Below are positions 8,627-16,356 of a stretch of 40,340 nucleotides of DNA, in pieces (positions within the stretch are counted from its first letter, which is position 1; each line of letters begins with the position of its first letter). The notes under the pieces were generated by a model that was given only the letters and a program-made list of their open reading frames with translations, was not told the origin of the DNA and ran no database searches. This DNA comes from MWCR01 sp041665165. Its GTDB lineage: Bacteria > Patescibacteriota > Patescibacteriia > 2-12-FULL-60-25. Both the position numbers and the translations under genes were made by a program. The stretch covers positions 1 through 40,340 of the forward strand of contig JBAYJJ010000007.1 of the NCBI GenBank assembly GCA_041665165.1. Reading direction: 5' to 3'.

Positions 8627-8652
8627 CAAAAAAGACCCTCGGGTCTTTTTTG
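8627..8652. terminator. Bidirectional terminator
   Basis: AAAAAAGACCC and GGGTCTTTTTT are separated by the 2 bases TC (or form a tight loop). The stem is flanked by A- and T-runs, so it works in both directions. It lies just downstream of the 8678 gene and upstream of the 8225 promoter. Confidence 0.85.
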
Positions 8653-8677
8653 AAATAGATTATCCAATTTAAGCTAT

Positions 8678-9256
8678 TTACTTTTTAAGAGATGGATTGG
8701 CTGCTATACGTGCTCCTTGACGTTCAGCTTTGCGTTCATCCAGTCTCTTTTGAATCGTGTCTAAATTTGTTTGGAGGTTTATTACCTGGTCCAAAACAGT
8801 TATCTCTAGCTTCTTTGAAGCTATTTCTTTTACCTCGGCCATGTCCTTACTTGTATGATCCAGCTCTGCTTTGAGGTCTTTTTTAACATATGCGAGCGCA
8901 TCACCTAAATCAGCTTCAGTCATATCCTGCGCTTTCATCCCGCCCATAACTCCCATGCTCGCCCCAGTTACGGCAAATAACATTGTAACAACCTTCCTGA
9001 CATCAGTTTTGACTTGATTCGCATTATTTTGCATGGTCACGACCCTTTGGCGGCCTTGGGCATCCTCTAAAACCAGAGGATTTCTTTCTATTGGATTGCC
9101 AGACATTTGGGCCATGCAAAACTGTAATTCATTTTCTATGCTGGCCAATCCTTTTGATACATCATCCCAAAAACTAGGTTTGCGCTCTGTATGAGCCGGC
9201 TCAACATCGCGTGAGCGCAAGGTTGCTATCTCAATTTCATTCTCATTTTTTCTCAT
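8678..9256 (-). CDS. Hypothetical coiled-coil protein with a possible membrane segment
   Basis: A 192-aa protein. Residues about 88-107 (VVTMLFAVTGASMGVMGGM) form a short hydrophobic segment. The C-terminal 80 residues, from DLGDALAYVKKDLKAELDH to RLDERKAERQ, look like a long coiled coil, and the tail is basic. I do not recognise a family. It overlaps the upstream 54-aa gene by ATGA, so the two are translated together. Confidence 0.78.
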   Translation of the reverse strand: MRKNENEIEIATLRSRDVEPAHTERKPSFWDDVSKGLASIENELQFCMAQMSGNPIERNPLVLEDAQGRQRVVTMQNNANQVKTDVRKVVTMLFAVTGASMGVMGGMKAQDMTEADLGDALAYVKKDLKAELDHTSKDMAEVKEIASKKLEITVLDQVINLQTNLDTIQKRLDERKAERQGARIAANPSLKK

Positions 9257-9417
9257 ACTTTTCTTGATATAGATTTTTTTATCTTGCCTATAGTCGCCTT
9301 TTCTTTGGCCTCTTCAGCATACGTATTGTATGCAACTACTGATTTTTTCAGGCCTTGCACGGATTTTTCCAAATCCTTTAGGGCCTTGAGCACTGCGATC
9401 TGTGAAATTTTTTGCAT
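9253..9417 (-). CDS. Small 54-aa helical protein
   Basis: I chose the ATG at 9417 (MQKISQIAVLKAL), because a good extended -10 box (TGCTATACT, 9441-9449) gives a start at about 9434. The longer frame from 9564 would be outside the transcript. The protein is short, Lys-rich and amphipathic (DLEKSVQGLKKSV). It overlaps the start of the 192-aa coiled-coil protein by ATGA, so they probably act together. The function is unknown. Confidence 0.65.
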   Translation of the reverse strand: MQKISQIAVLKALKDLEKSVQGLKKSVVAYNTYAEEAKEKATIGKIKKSISRKV

Positions 9418-9440
9418 AAAAATGTTAGTTATATGACAAA

Positions 9441-9449
9441 AGTATAGCA
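9441..9449 (-). promoter_or_regulatory. Extended -10 promoter of the 54-aa/192-aa operon
   Basis: TGC-TATACT on the minus strand, with no recognisable -35 box. The predicted leader is about 17 bases. Confidence 0.5.
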
Positions 9450-9714
9450 CACGATCATAAATAAGGGCTATATATAGCGCAACAGGGGATAGAACCTGCC
9501 CTATTTGGCTAAAAACGCGAAATTGGCCAGGGGAGTCAGTTTGACGGAGAAGTAAAAAATGCAAAAATAAAATTTAAAAAAATAAAATTCCAGAACGCGT
9601 AGGGTATAAAAAAATAAAAAAGTTTTTAAAAAATTTATTTTTGGTACAAGAGGGAACACAGCCGAAAAATTCAAAAAAGCAGCAGGGTAGAGTAGTCTTG
9701 CGTGATAGCTTAGC

Positions 9715-9950
9715 GTCGCACAATATATGTTATACGATGCATTGGGGCATTTTAAAAGCTTTTGTGTCTTATTGTGGCTTAATCAATGCACCGTATAACA
9801 TTGCGCATATTATTACGACACTGCTAGTGATCGTAAAATATGCTTAATGCTCTGTTTATTCGCCGTATAACATAACGCAGGTTTTACAACACTATCGAAT
9901 ATTGTCGTAAAACCTGCTTCGTTCTTTTATTAACGGCCGTATACTAATTG
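9715..9950. repeat. Array of hairpin units, 72-74-base period
   Basis: CCGTATAAC starts at 9791 and 9863, and CCGTATAC at 9937, giving periods of 72 and 74. Each of the first two motifs is followed by a hairpin: 9805-9818 with 9831-9843 (GCATATTATTACGA/TCGTAAAATATGC, one bulge), and 9877-9887 with 9907-9917 (GCAGGTTTTAC/GTAAAACCTGC, perfect). The stem sequences differ but both still pair. In front is a larger inverted repeat, GTTATACGATGCATTG at 9729-9744 against 9784-9799 with 15 of 16 pairs, which uses the same CCGTATAAC motif as its right arm. Confidence 0.75.
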
Positions 9951-10003
9951 TCGCAAAAAAAGCTCCCGTCTTTTTCTCTTTTCAACTTTTTCTCTTTTCA
10001 TCT

Positions 10004-10852
10004 TTATTTATAATAGATCTTCCCAGGTATGCGCACATCTATATACTCGTTTATTTCGCTCCATTTGGGTTTAGTCAGTATAAACTGCCTCAAAGTCTCT
10101 ATTTGCGCGTCTATAGGCTGATCCAGATCAAGTATTACGTTCTTATTCTCCTTAAGGATTACGTACAGCGTGTTTAAAGGCTCTGGTTGGATTTGTAAGG
10201 CTCTGAACCATACGCCAGCATCCCTTAATTTGTTTCCTAGCTCAAGCCAGGCCCGAACCCTCGTGGAACTTGCAAAACTTTGGCCTTTTTCAAAACCAGC
10301 TGATATTGGCGCGATTACGTAAATTTCTTTAGATGTTTCAATTGGAGTGGTGCCCGTCAGGAATTGGCGAGTGGTCGCAGTAGTGGAAGTATCAGCACGG
10401 TCAGAAATCACGCCATAGTCATCAACAATATATATGTCAGTATTAGTGACTAATACTACACTCCTCTGACGCTCCTTAATCTTGAGTCGTAAAATATTAG
10501 GATATAACTTATCCACAGTTAACTTATCCACAAAAAGCTTTGTATTTAGGTATTTTACTAAATCCTGCTCATCTAAAGAAAAAATGTTCCTATTCCCCCA
10601 TATGTGTTGTTTGGGCTGGTTAAAGTAAGCCTCTGTCTCCCCTCTTACTGCCCCCTCACTTAATACCTGGAGCTTTGATAGTTCGATTTTGTGTACATCA
10701 AAAAATCCGGAAAAGAATAAAAACCAAATCCCGCCCAGCACAACAAAACTCATCAGCAAAGCATAAACCACTGCCTGCTTTTGCATGGTCATACCTAGGC
10801 GCTGGCGCCTGTACATACCGCCTTCCGGCTCTTGTGTACTGCTGATAATCAT
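10004..10852 (-). CDS. ftsQ: FtsQ/DivIB-like cell division protein
   Basis: FtsQ links the division ring to septal wall synthesis. The 282-aa protein has a short basic cytoplasmic N-terminus (YRRQRLG), one membrane segment (about residues 27-50, ending in FLFFSGFF), then a POTRA-like domain beginning FDVHKIELSKLQVLSEGAV and followed by NIFSLDEQDLVKYLNTK and LYPNILRLKIKER. The domain order and size fit FtsQ/DivIB. It is the last gene of the mre-PBP2-greA-serS-alr run, 42 bases after alr. Its AAGGAG lies inside a hairpin arm, 12 bases before the ATG. The sequence VDKLTVDKL is encoded by a direct repeat holding two DnaA-box-like 9-mers. Confidence 0.87.
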   Translation of the reverse strand: MIISSTQEPEGGMYRRQRLGMTMQKQAVVYALLMSFVVLGGIWFLFFSGFFDVHKIELSKLQVLSEGAVRGETEAYFNQPKQHIWGNRNIFSLDEQDLVKYLNTKLFVDKLTVDKLYPNILRLKIKERQRSVVLVTNTDIYIVDDYGVISDRADTSTTATTRQFLTGTTPIETSKEIYVIAPISAGFEKGQSFASSTRVRAWLELGNKLRDAGVWFRALQIQPEPLNTLYVILKENKNVILDLDQPIDAQIETLRQFILTKPKWSEINEYIDVRIPGKIYYK

Positions 10853-10863
10853 ACAATTTGAAG

Positions 10864-10883
10864 TCTCCTTTATTTAAAGGAGA
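10864..10883 (-). promoter_or_regulatory. Hairpin holding the only SD-like sequence before ftsQ
   Basis: TCTCCTTT pairs with AAAGGAGA over 8 bp around a 4-base loop. On the minus strand the second arm contains AAGGAG and ends 11 bases before the ftsQ ATG. If that is the ribosome site, the hairpin would hide it. The spacing is long for an SD, so the regulatory reading is tentative. Confidence 0.45.
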
Positions 10884-10894
10884 ATCGAAGAGGA

Positions 10895-12055
10895 TTAAAT
10901 CAGAATCCTTGGTATCAACGGATTAATCCGCGTAATGACTTCGTAGTTGATTGTGCTGATTTTGGAGGCCATTTCCTCGGCTGTAATTTTTTCTTTTTTC
11001 TGTGAGCCCAACAACACAGCCTCGTCTTGGACTTTGACGCCTTTCACGTCTGTCACATCCACCATCAGCATGTTCATGCAGATTCTGCCCACGACCTTGC
11101 AGCGCGTGCCGCGGATAATGGCATGGCCAGATCCAGACAGCCCGCGATCATAACCGTCCCAATACCCTACTGGTAAAATCGCGATTTTGCTGGGCCGCGT
11201 AACATGCTCGGTCAATCCATAACTGATGGCCGTGCCCTTGGGGACGTTCTTGATTTGAGCGATTATTGTCTTCCACGTCAACGCTGGCTTGAACTTGATA
11301 TTTAAATGCATTTTCTGGGCCACGGCCTGGGTTTCTTTGGACGACCAGAGCCCATATAAGCCTATACCTAGCCTAATCATGTCCAAATGCGTATCAGCGA
11401 ACAGAAGCGCTGCAGCAGTGCATCCAGCATGCGTTATTTCTGGTTTTATGCCGGCCTTGGCCAGTCTATCCTTCTCTTCCAGCAGACGCTTGAGTTGCAA
11501 ATCAGCAAACGTATGGTCAGTCGTATCTTCGATGTTAGCAAAATGCGTATAGATGCCTTCGATTCGTACGCCCTGGATCTTAGATGCGGATTTTGCAAAA
11601 TCCAATAAAGCCTTTCCATTCAAACCTTGGCGCACTGTGCCTGTCTCGACCTTGAGATGCAATTTGGCTGGATATTTTTTGAGCACACCCTGCGTTGATA
11701 ATTTTTTCAATTCTTGCAAAATCGTTGGCTCATAAGCCACAAATGATAAACCATTCTCAACTGCTTGCTTGATGCAAAGAGGACGGATAAAACCGAGCAC
11801 TAAAATCGGTTTTGTGATACCGGCCTGACGCAGCCTAGTCCCCTCTTCCAATGAGTCTACGCCGAACCAATCCACTTGCGACTGAACGCCTAAAGCTGTT
11901 TCTTTTAAACCGTGGCCATATGCATTGGACTTGATCACAGCCATGACCTTGGTTTTGGATTTGACCAAATTCCTGAAAATTTTGACGTTTGATTGCAAAG
12001 CTGACTTGGATATTTCAACCCAAGTTTTTAAACAGGCAATTTTTGTTTTTTGCAT
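10895..12055 (-). CDS. alr: Alanine racemase
   Basis: Makes D-alanine for peptidoglycan with pyridoxal phosphate. From the start I chose (MQKTKIACL, 12055; an ATG three codons upstream is equally possible) it is 386 aa, usual for the family. The PLP lysine is Lys42 in VIKSNAYGHG. YTHFANIEDTTDHTFADLQLK (written in part: YTHFAN) lies near 170, MIRLGIGLYG near 230, the second catalytic Tyr in AISYGLTEH, and VGRICMNMLMVDVTDV closes the active site. It lies between serS and ftsQ, in a cell-wall run. Confidence 0.96.
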   Translation of the reverse strand: MQKTKIACLKTWVEISKSALQSNVKIFRNLVKSKTKVMAVIKSNAYGHGLKETALGVQSQVDWFGVDSLEEGTRLRQAGITKPILVLGFIRPLCIKQAVENGLSFVAYEPTILQELKKLSTQGVLKKYPAKLHLKVETGTVRQGLNGKALLDFAKSASKIQGVRIEGIYTHFANIEDTTDHTFADLQLKRLLEEKDRLAKAGIKPEITHAGCTAAALLFADTHLDMIRLGIGLYGLWSSKETQAVAQKMHLNIKFKPALTWKTIIAQIKNVPKGTAISYGLTEHVTRPSKIAILPVGYWDGYDRGLSGSGHAIIRGTRCKVVGRICMNMLMVDVTDVKGVKVQDEAVLLGSQKKEKITAEEMASKISTINYEVITRINPLIPRILI

Positions 12056-12083
12056 AATGAACAATTTTTGTATTCAAGTTTGA

Positions 12084-13346
12084 TCAACCAATCTGATCAA
12101 AGCCGCAGTATGGTATCAATACTTCTGGAATACTGATTGTACCGTCCGCCTGCTGATAATTTTCCAAAATCGCGATTATGGCCCTGGGCGTAGCCACGAC
12201 CGTGCCATTCAAAGTATGCACAAAACCTTTATCCCCTTCTTTGGTCGCATATTTGATATTTAAACCGCGAGCCTGATAATCAATGCAATTGGAGCATGAA
12301 GTAACTTCGCCCCAGCCGCCTTTGCCCTCGTTCTTGCCCCACATCCAGGCCTCAATGTCATAACGGCGAAAATCAGAGCCGCCCAAGTCGCCTGTAGCGC
12401 AATCAACGACGCGGAACGGTATGCCTAAGCTTTTCCAAAACCTTTTTTCATTTTCCAAAAACTCCAAATGCAGAGCTTCGGATTGGTCTGGTTTACAAAA
12501 GGCGAACATCTCAACTTTACTGAATTGGTGGACGCGATATAAGCCGTATGATTCGCGGCCATAAGACCCGGCCTCAGTCCTGAAACAATGTGAAAAAGCT
12601 ACGTATTTCTTGGGTATTTCAGCCTCAAGCAAGGTCTCGCCCATATGATAGCCAAGCACAGGAATCTCAGACGTGCCAATCAAGGCCAAATCCTGGCCTT
12701 CCACAAAATACACTTGATTCTCTGGACCGCGCGGCAAAAAGCCTTTAGCCACAAGGATTTCTTCTTTTGACACGTCAGGCGTGACAAGCACTTCATAGCC
12801 CTCCTTGACCATAAAGTCTATTCCATAGCGGATCAAGGCCTGTTCCAATAGCGCCAATTTGTTTTTTAAAAAATAAAATTTAGCGCCTGCAACTTTGGTG
12901 GCGCGTTCAAAATCTATCAAATCATGCTGTTGGGCCAACTCCAAATGATTCTTGGGATTCTTGATCTTTTTGGGCTTTCCCACCTCTTTCAGTACTTTAT
13001 TGTCCGCATCCCCTTCTCCGACTGGCACGTCAGGATGCGTAAGGTTCGGCACGGCGTGTAGCAATGCATTGCGTTTGAGCTCCAAGTCCTTAAGCTCGAC
13101 TTCTTTGGCCGCAATAGCGACTTTGATCTGTTTGCCTTCTTCTATGCTGGCCTGCCTGTCTTCAGCCACCTGGGCCTTGGCCGCGACTTGATTGCGCCTG
13201 CCCCGTAAATCCTCAACTTCTTTGAGAAGCGACAGGTATTGCTCATCGACTTTCACCAGGCTCTTGATGTCCACCGCGGATTTACGTTTATGTGAATTTT
13301 CCTGGACCAAATCCGGGTTTTCTCGCAAATATTTTATGTCAATCAT
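12084..13346 (-). CDS. serS: Seryl-tRNA synthetase
   Basis: Charges tRNA-Ser with serine. The 420-aa protein has the N-terminal long coiled-coil arm (about residues 30-105) that grips the tRNA, then the class II core. Motif 2 is seen in SHCFRTEAGSYGRESYGLYRVHQF (about 255-280; only part of it is needed to identify the family), with the Ser-site FRVVDCATGDLGGSDFRRYDIE and GEVTSCSNCIDYQARGL. Motif 3 is TVVATPRAIIAILENYQ near 400. The start is the ATG 2 bases after the greA stop, so the two are co-transcribed. Confidence 0.97.
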   Translation of the reverse strand: MIDIKYLRENPDLVQENSHKRKSAVDIKSLVKVDEQYLSLLKEVEDLRGRRNQVAAKAQVAEDRQASIEEGKQIKVAIAAKEVELKDLELKRNALLHAVPNLTHPDVPVGEGDADNKVLKEVGKPKKIKNPKNHLELAQQHDLIDFERATKVAGAKFYFLKNKLALLEQALIRYGIDFMVKEGYEVLVTPDVSKEEILVAKGFLPRGPENQVYFVEGQDLALIGTSEIPVLGYHMGETLLEAEIPKKYVAFSHCFRTEAGSYGRESYGLYRVHQFSKVEMFAFCKPDQSEALHLEFLENEKRFWKSLGIPFRVVDCATGDLGGSDFRRYDIEAWMWGKNEGKGGWGEVTSCSNCIDYQARGLNIKYATKEGDKGFVHTLNGTVVATPRAIIAILENYQQADGTISIPEVLIPYCGFDQIG

Positions 13347-13348
13347 AA

Positions 13349-13813
13349 TTATTTGATGCTTATAATACTGTATTGTATCACTCCGGCTGGAGTATTCACT
13401 TCTACTTCATCCCCAATCTTATGGCTCAAAAAAGCCTGCCCCAGCGGAGATTCATTGGAAATGAAGCCATTCATTGGATCAGCTTCGGCAGAACCGACAA
13501 TGGTATAAGTCCGAGCACCGTTCCTGGACTCGACTTCCACGGTTGAACCAACGCTGACTTTGTCGGTCGCGCCATCCTCTTTGATGACTTGGATGTTTTT
13601 TAGAGTTTCTTCAATCTCGCGGATGCGGCCTTGGATAAAGCCCATCTCGTCTTTGGCGCTGTGATACTCGGCGTTTTCCTTAAGATCGCCCAAAGCCTTG
13701 GCTGATTCAATCCTAGCCGAAGTTTCGCGCACGCGCACATTCTTAAGTTCATTAAGCTCTGCATTGAGTTTTTCCAAACCCTGCTTGCTGAAATAGTTTA
13801 CCTTTTCTGTCAT
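13349..13813 (-). CDS. greA: Transcription elongation factor GreA
   Basis: Rescues backtracked RNA polymerase by stimulating transcript cleavage. From MTEKVNYFSKQGLEKL (13813) it is 154 aa, the standard GreA size. The N-terminal coiled coil carries the acidic tip (GDLKENAEYHSAKDEMGF), and the C-terminal FKBP-like domain has YTIVGSAEADP and SPLGQAFLSHKIGDEVEV. A longer frame upstream would begin inside the promoter, so I rejected it. It has its own near-consensus promoter and a hairpin with a U-run in the leader, and it drives serS 2 bases on. Confidence 0.97.
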   Translation of the reverse strand: MTEKVNYFSKQGLEKLNAELNELKNVRVRETSARIESAKALGDLKENAEYHSAKDEMGFIQGRIREIEETLKNIQVIKEDGATDKVSVGSTVEVESRNGARTYTIVGSAEADPMNGFISNESPLGQAFLSHKIGDEVEVNTPAGVIQYSIISIK

Positions 13814-13834
13814 ATGGTTAAATAAAGATGAAAA

Positions 13835-13851
13835 CACGCAGTATTTGCGTG
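13835..13851 (-). promoter_or_regulatory. Hairpin with U-run in the greA leader (possible attenuator)
   Basis: On the minus strand CACGCA pairs with TGCGTG around AATAC, followed by TTTTC. It lies between the greA promoter and start, about 15 bases after the predicted start of transcription. Confidence 0.5.
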
Positions 13852-13872
13852 GTAGAATGCTTTCTTGGATAA

Positions 13873-13901
13873 AGTATAAGATTGAAACCAAACAGTGTCA
13901 A
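13873..13901 (-). promoter_or_regulatory. Promoter of greA-serS
   Basis: TTGACA (13896-13901) and TATACT (13873-13878) are separated by exactly 17 bases, the best match to a housekeeping sigma promoter in this window. The leader is about 53 bases. Confidence 0.85.
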
Positions 13902-13903
13902 TT

Positions 13904-15835
13904 CTATTTTGGCGACTTGTTCTTCAGGGCATACCACTCCCTCAACACATCGCTGGCCACGGGCGCAGCAGTGCTTGATCCCTCTCCACCTTCTTCGAGC
14001 AGGACGGTCACGACAATCTCAGGGTTATCATAAGGCGCGAACGAAGTGAACCAGGCGTGGTTAGCCTTGTCTTGGCGCCACTGGGCTGTACCCGTCTTGC
14101 CGGCAACGGCGAACGGAAGAGAGCTCAAGGCCCGGCCAGAGCCGTAGATAACCGTGTCGCGCATGCCAGCACGTATGACTGCGACCTTATCAGCGTCAGC
14201 CAAGGTTTCTTTGGGCTGATAAAAATCCGAATCATCCATGACAAAGTGCGGGATTATCCTTTTGCCCCCATTGGCGATCTCAGATGTAGCCACTGCGACT
14301 TGCAGAGGCGTGACCAAAAAGTCGCCCTGGCCAATGGCAAAATTGTAAGTATCGCCCAGCCTCCAAATCTGATTCTTTTTTTGCAGCATCCATTCTGCGT
14401 CAGGCACGAGGCCTGCGACCTCGCCAGGTACATCCAGGCCTGTGCGCGACCCAAAACCGAACAGTCTTAGCCAAGTGGCCATTTTCTTCGCGCCCAAGCC
14501 CTTAAAATCGTCCAGGCCGCCGCAAATCATGTAAAAAAAAGTATTGACTGACCACGCGATTGCTTTCCTTACGTCTGTGACGCCATGGCCTCCGGCTTTC
14601 CAATCAGGAAAAAAATTAGATCCGATTTTGATGCCGCCCGTAGATAAAAATGACGTATGCGCAGTGATAATGCCCTCGCTCAAAGCAGCCAAAGCGTAAA
14701 CCGGTTTGATGGTGGAGCCGGATGGATACAAACCTGCCCAAGCTCTTGCTAAAAACGGATGGTCAGGATCATTCTGTAGGCTCGCATACTTGGTGGAAGA
14801 CACTTGCCCTGAAAAAATATTATTGTCATAGGCTGGCAAAGAGACTGCGGCCAGAATTGACCCGTCTCGCGGATCCATGGCAATGACTGCCCCGTTTTTT
14901 ACATGCGCCCTGGCCAAATTCGCCCTCAAAGAATCTTCGGCTGTTTTTTGTAAACTCGCATCCAAAGATAAGACAAGATCCTGGCCGTTCTCAGCTAATG
15001 AGTTATGGACGATTCTGCTCTCGCGGCCGTGCGCATCAACTTCAACTGTCCTCTCCCCTGGCACGCCCCTTAATCTGGATTCATACCAAGCTTCTACGCC
15101 GATTTTGCCGAGCACATCAGTCAAACGATAACCCGCGGCCAGCTTTTCCTTTAACTGGTCTTCGGAGATGCGCCCCACGTAACCTATGATGTGCGACAAA
15201 CTCGGCAATTGCGCTGACAAGGAGTACTTGCGCTTTTGGCCGGTCTCAATGCCAATGGCCGGCTGATCAGCTAATTTAATCTTAAGCGCAATAGCCTGGG
15301 CATACGGTATGTCGCGCACTAAAACCATGCGCCGTTCAAGCGAGGTTGATGAAGCAATGGTGGATTTCAGATCTGAAATGGATACGCCTGCAATGCGCGC
15401 GATCTGGCCCAACACCTCGTTCATGGAATCTTTTTCCACGGGCAAGTCAATGGGCGTGACCGTAACGTCAAAAGTCGATATATTCTCGGCTAGAATTACT
15501 CCGTTCCTATCTTTGATCATGCCCCTGGAAGGAATGATTGTTTCCGGCCTCAGCCTATTGTTGTCTGATTTGGTCGCGTAATACGCATGCGCAAAGCCTT
15601 GCAACCAAAAAGCGCGTCCGACCAAAACAGCTAGCAAGAGCGTGCACAGGCCCATGGCAATGAAAAATCTGATACTGCTTACATCCGAACCGATAAACAA
15701 AGGGCGTTCTTTGATTTTGGTTGTCTGGCCCTCGTACATGACGGCCGCATTGATATCAGCTACTTTGCCCAAATCAACAGCCAGGCCATATGACCCTTGT
15801 TCATCCCAGGAAAAGCGTTTTTGATCTTGAGCCAT
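13904..15835 (-). CDS. mrdA: Penicillin-binding protein 2 (elongation transpeptidase)
   Basis: Cross-links peptidoglycan during elongation, outside the membrane, with the MreBCD machinery. The 643-aa protein has one membrane segment (about residues 52-75), a dimerisation/pedestal domain (RPETIIPSRGMIKDRNGVILAEN in part: SRGMIKDRNG), and the transpeptidase domain. That domain holds the SxxK serine in GSTIKP, the SxN in WSVNTF, and the KTG box in AGKTGTAQW. The stop is 1 base before the mreD stop-start junction on the upstream side (mreD ends at 15837), so it is co-transcribed with mreBCD. Full length and apparently intact. Confidence 0.95.
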   Translation of the reverse strand: MAQDQKRFSWDEQGSYGLAVDLGKVADINAAVMYEGQTTKIKERPLFIGSDVSSIRFFIAMGLCTLLLAVLVGRAFWLQGFAHAYYATKSDNNRLRPETIIPSRGMIKDRNGVILAENISTFDVTVTPIDLPVEKDSMNEVLGQIARIAGVSISDLKSTIASSTSLERRMVLVRDIPYAQAIALKIKLADQPAIGIETGQKRKYSLSAQLPSLSHIIGYVGRISEDQLKEKLAAGYRLTDVLGKIGVEAWYESRLRGVPGERTVEVDAHGRESRIVHNSLAENGQDLVLSLDASLQKTAEDSLRANLARAHVKNGAVIAMDPRDGSILAAVSLPAYDNNIFSGQVSSTKYASLQNDPDHPFLARAWAGLYPSGSTIKPVYALAALSEGIITAHTSFLSTGGIKIGSNFFPDWKAGGHGVTDVRKAIAWSVNTFFYMICGGLDDFKGLGAKKMATWLRLFGFGSRTGLDVPGEVAGLVPDAEWMLQKKNQIWRLGDTYNFAIGQGDFLVTPLQVAVATSEIANGGKRIIPHFVMDDSDFYQPKETLADADKVAVIRAGMRDTVIYGSGRALSSLPFAVAGKTGTAQWRQDKANHAWFTSFAPYDNPEIVVTVLLEEGGEGSSTAAPVASDVLREWYALKNKSPK

Positions 15836-15836
15836 A

Positions 15837-16355
15837 TCATTGGGTTTTGATGGAAATCAAAAAACGCTTGGTGAACAGCGTAAATACCAAAAACAAACTG
15901 GCCGTGATCGCAACGTTGGCCAATGCTATCAAGAGGTATGTGCTCCACGGTTCCAAAAATATGTGCGAACTCAATACCAAATTGCCCAAAGTTGCCTCCA
16001 AAAGCAGAAAAGCCCAATTTAATATTCCAGCAAAAAAAGCCAAGGCCATGGCCGAAAACAAAGAGCGGTTCGTAGCCACGTGCTCCGCAAGATATTCAAC
16101 GCACAGCATAACAATGAGCAACCTGGCGGTCGCAAACCCGGCCGGAGTAGCTGACAGCAAATCAAGGCAAGCCCCGGCAATGCCTGCTCCGAACAGTGCT
16201 GGCTTTGAGCGGGTCAAAAGTACAAGCATGACCAGGCAAGGCAAAACCGGACGGATGATGTTGGCCGGAAAAGGTGCAGCGGCTGCAAACGTGCTTTCGA
16301 AAATTCCGCCGGCCATGGCGCCGCCTACAAGCATAGCCCAGGATGATGGCCGCAT
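15837..16355 (-). CDS. mreD: Rod shape-determining protein MreD
   Basis: Polytopic membrane partner of MreC. The 172-aa hydrophobic protein has about five membrane segments, with FGAGIAGACLDLLSATPAGFATARLLIVML written in part as GACLDLLSATPAGF, the conserved-looking family loop. It begins 1 base after the mreC stop and ends 1 base before PBP2. Position and topology carry the call; MreD sequence is poorly conserved. Confidence 0.88.
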   Translation of the reverse strand: MRPSSWAMLVGGAMAGGIFESTFAAAAPFPANIIRPVLPCLVMLVLLTRSKPALFGAGIAGACLDLLSATPAGFATARLLIVMLCVEYLAEHVATNRSLFSAMALAFFAGILNWAFLLLEATLGNLVLSSHIFLEPWSTYLLIALANVAITASLFLVFTLFTKRFLISIKTQ

Positions 16356-16356
16356 A

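Larger units (their letters stand above)
9418..10003. other. 586-base gene-free region
   Basis: This is the only stretch over 300 bases without a supported gene. It holds, in order, the extended -10 promoter, a G-rich part at 9480-9550, a very A/T-rich part at 9560-9650 (runs of A and T with few G or C), the structured repeat array 9715-9950, and a pyrimidine direct repeat (CTTTTTCTCTTTTCA twice, 9971-10001). A 68-aa open frame at 9641-9847 runs through the hairpins and is not convincing as a gene. I found no tRNA or known structured RNA. Confidence 0.6.

Noticed and set aside
9480..9550. A tRNA-like T-arm (GGTTCTATCCC) on the minus strand
   Set aside because: The flanking bases do not form the 5-bp T stem, and there is no acceptor stem, anticodon arm or CCA.
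9560..9660. Replication origin in the A/T-rich tract
   Set aside because: No DnaA boxes lie in or beside it, and no dnaA, dnaN or gidA gene is near. The two DnaA-like boxes are 850 bases away inside ftsQ.
9641..9847. A 68-aa open reading frame
   Set aside because: It runs through the large inverted repeat and a hairpin, has no SD or suitable promoter, and codes for no recognisable pattern.
9729..9870. Integron-like attC sites (GTTATAC and GTATAAC boxes)
   Set aside because: The boxes match the attC consensus at 6 of 7 positions, but their order is the reverse of an attC site. GTATAAC repeats directly instead of closing with GTTRRRY, and no cassette gene or integrase is present.
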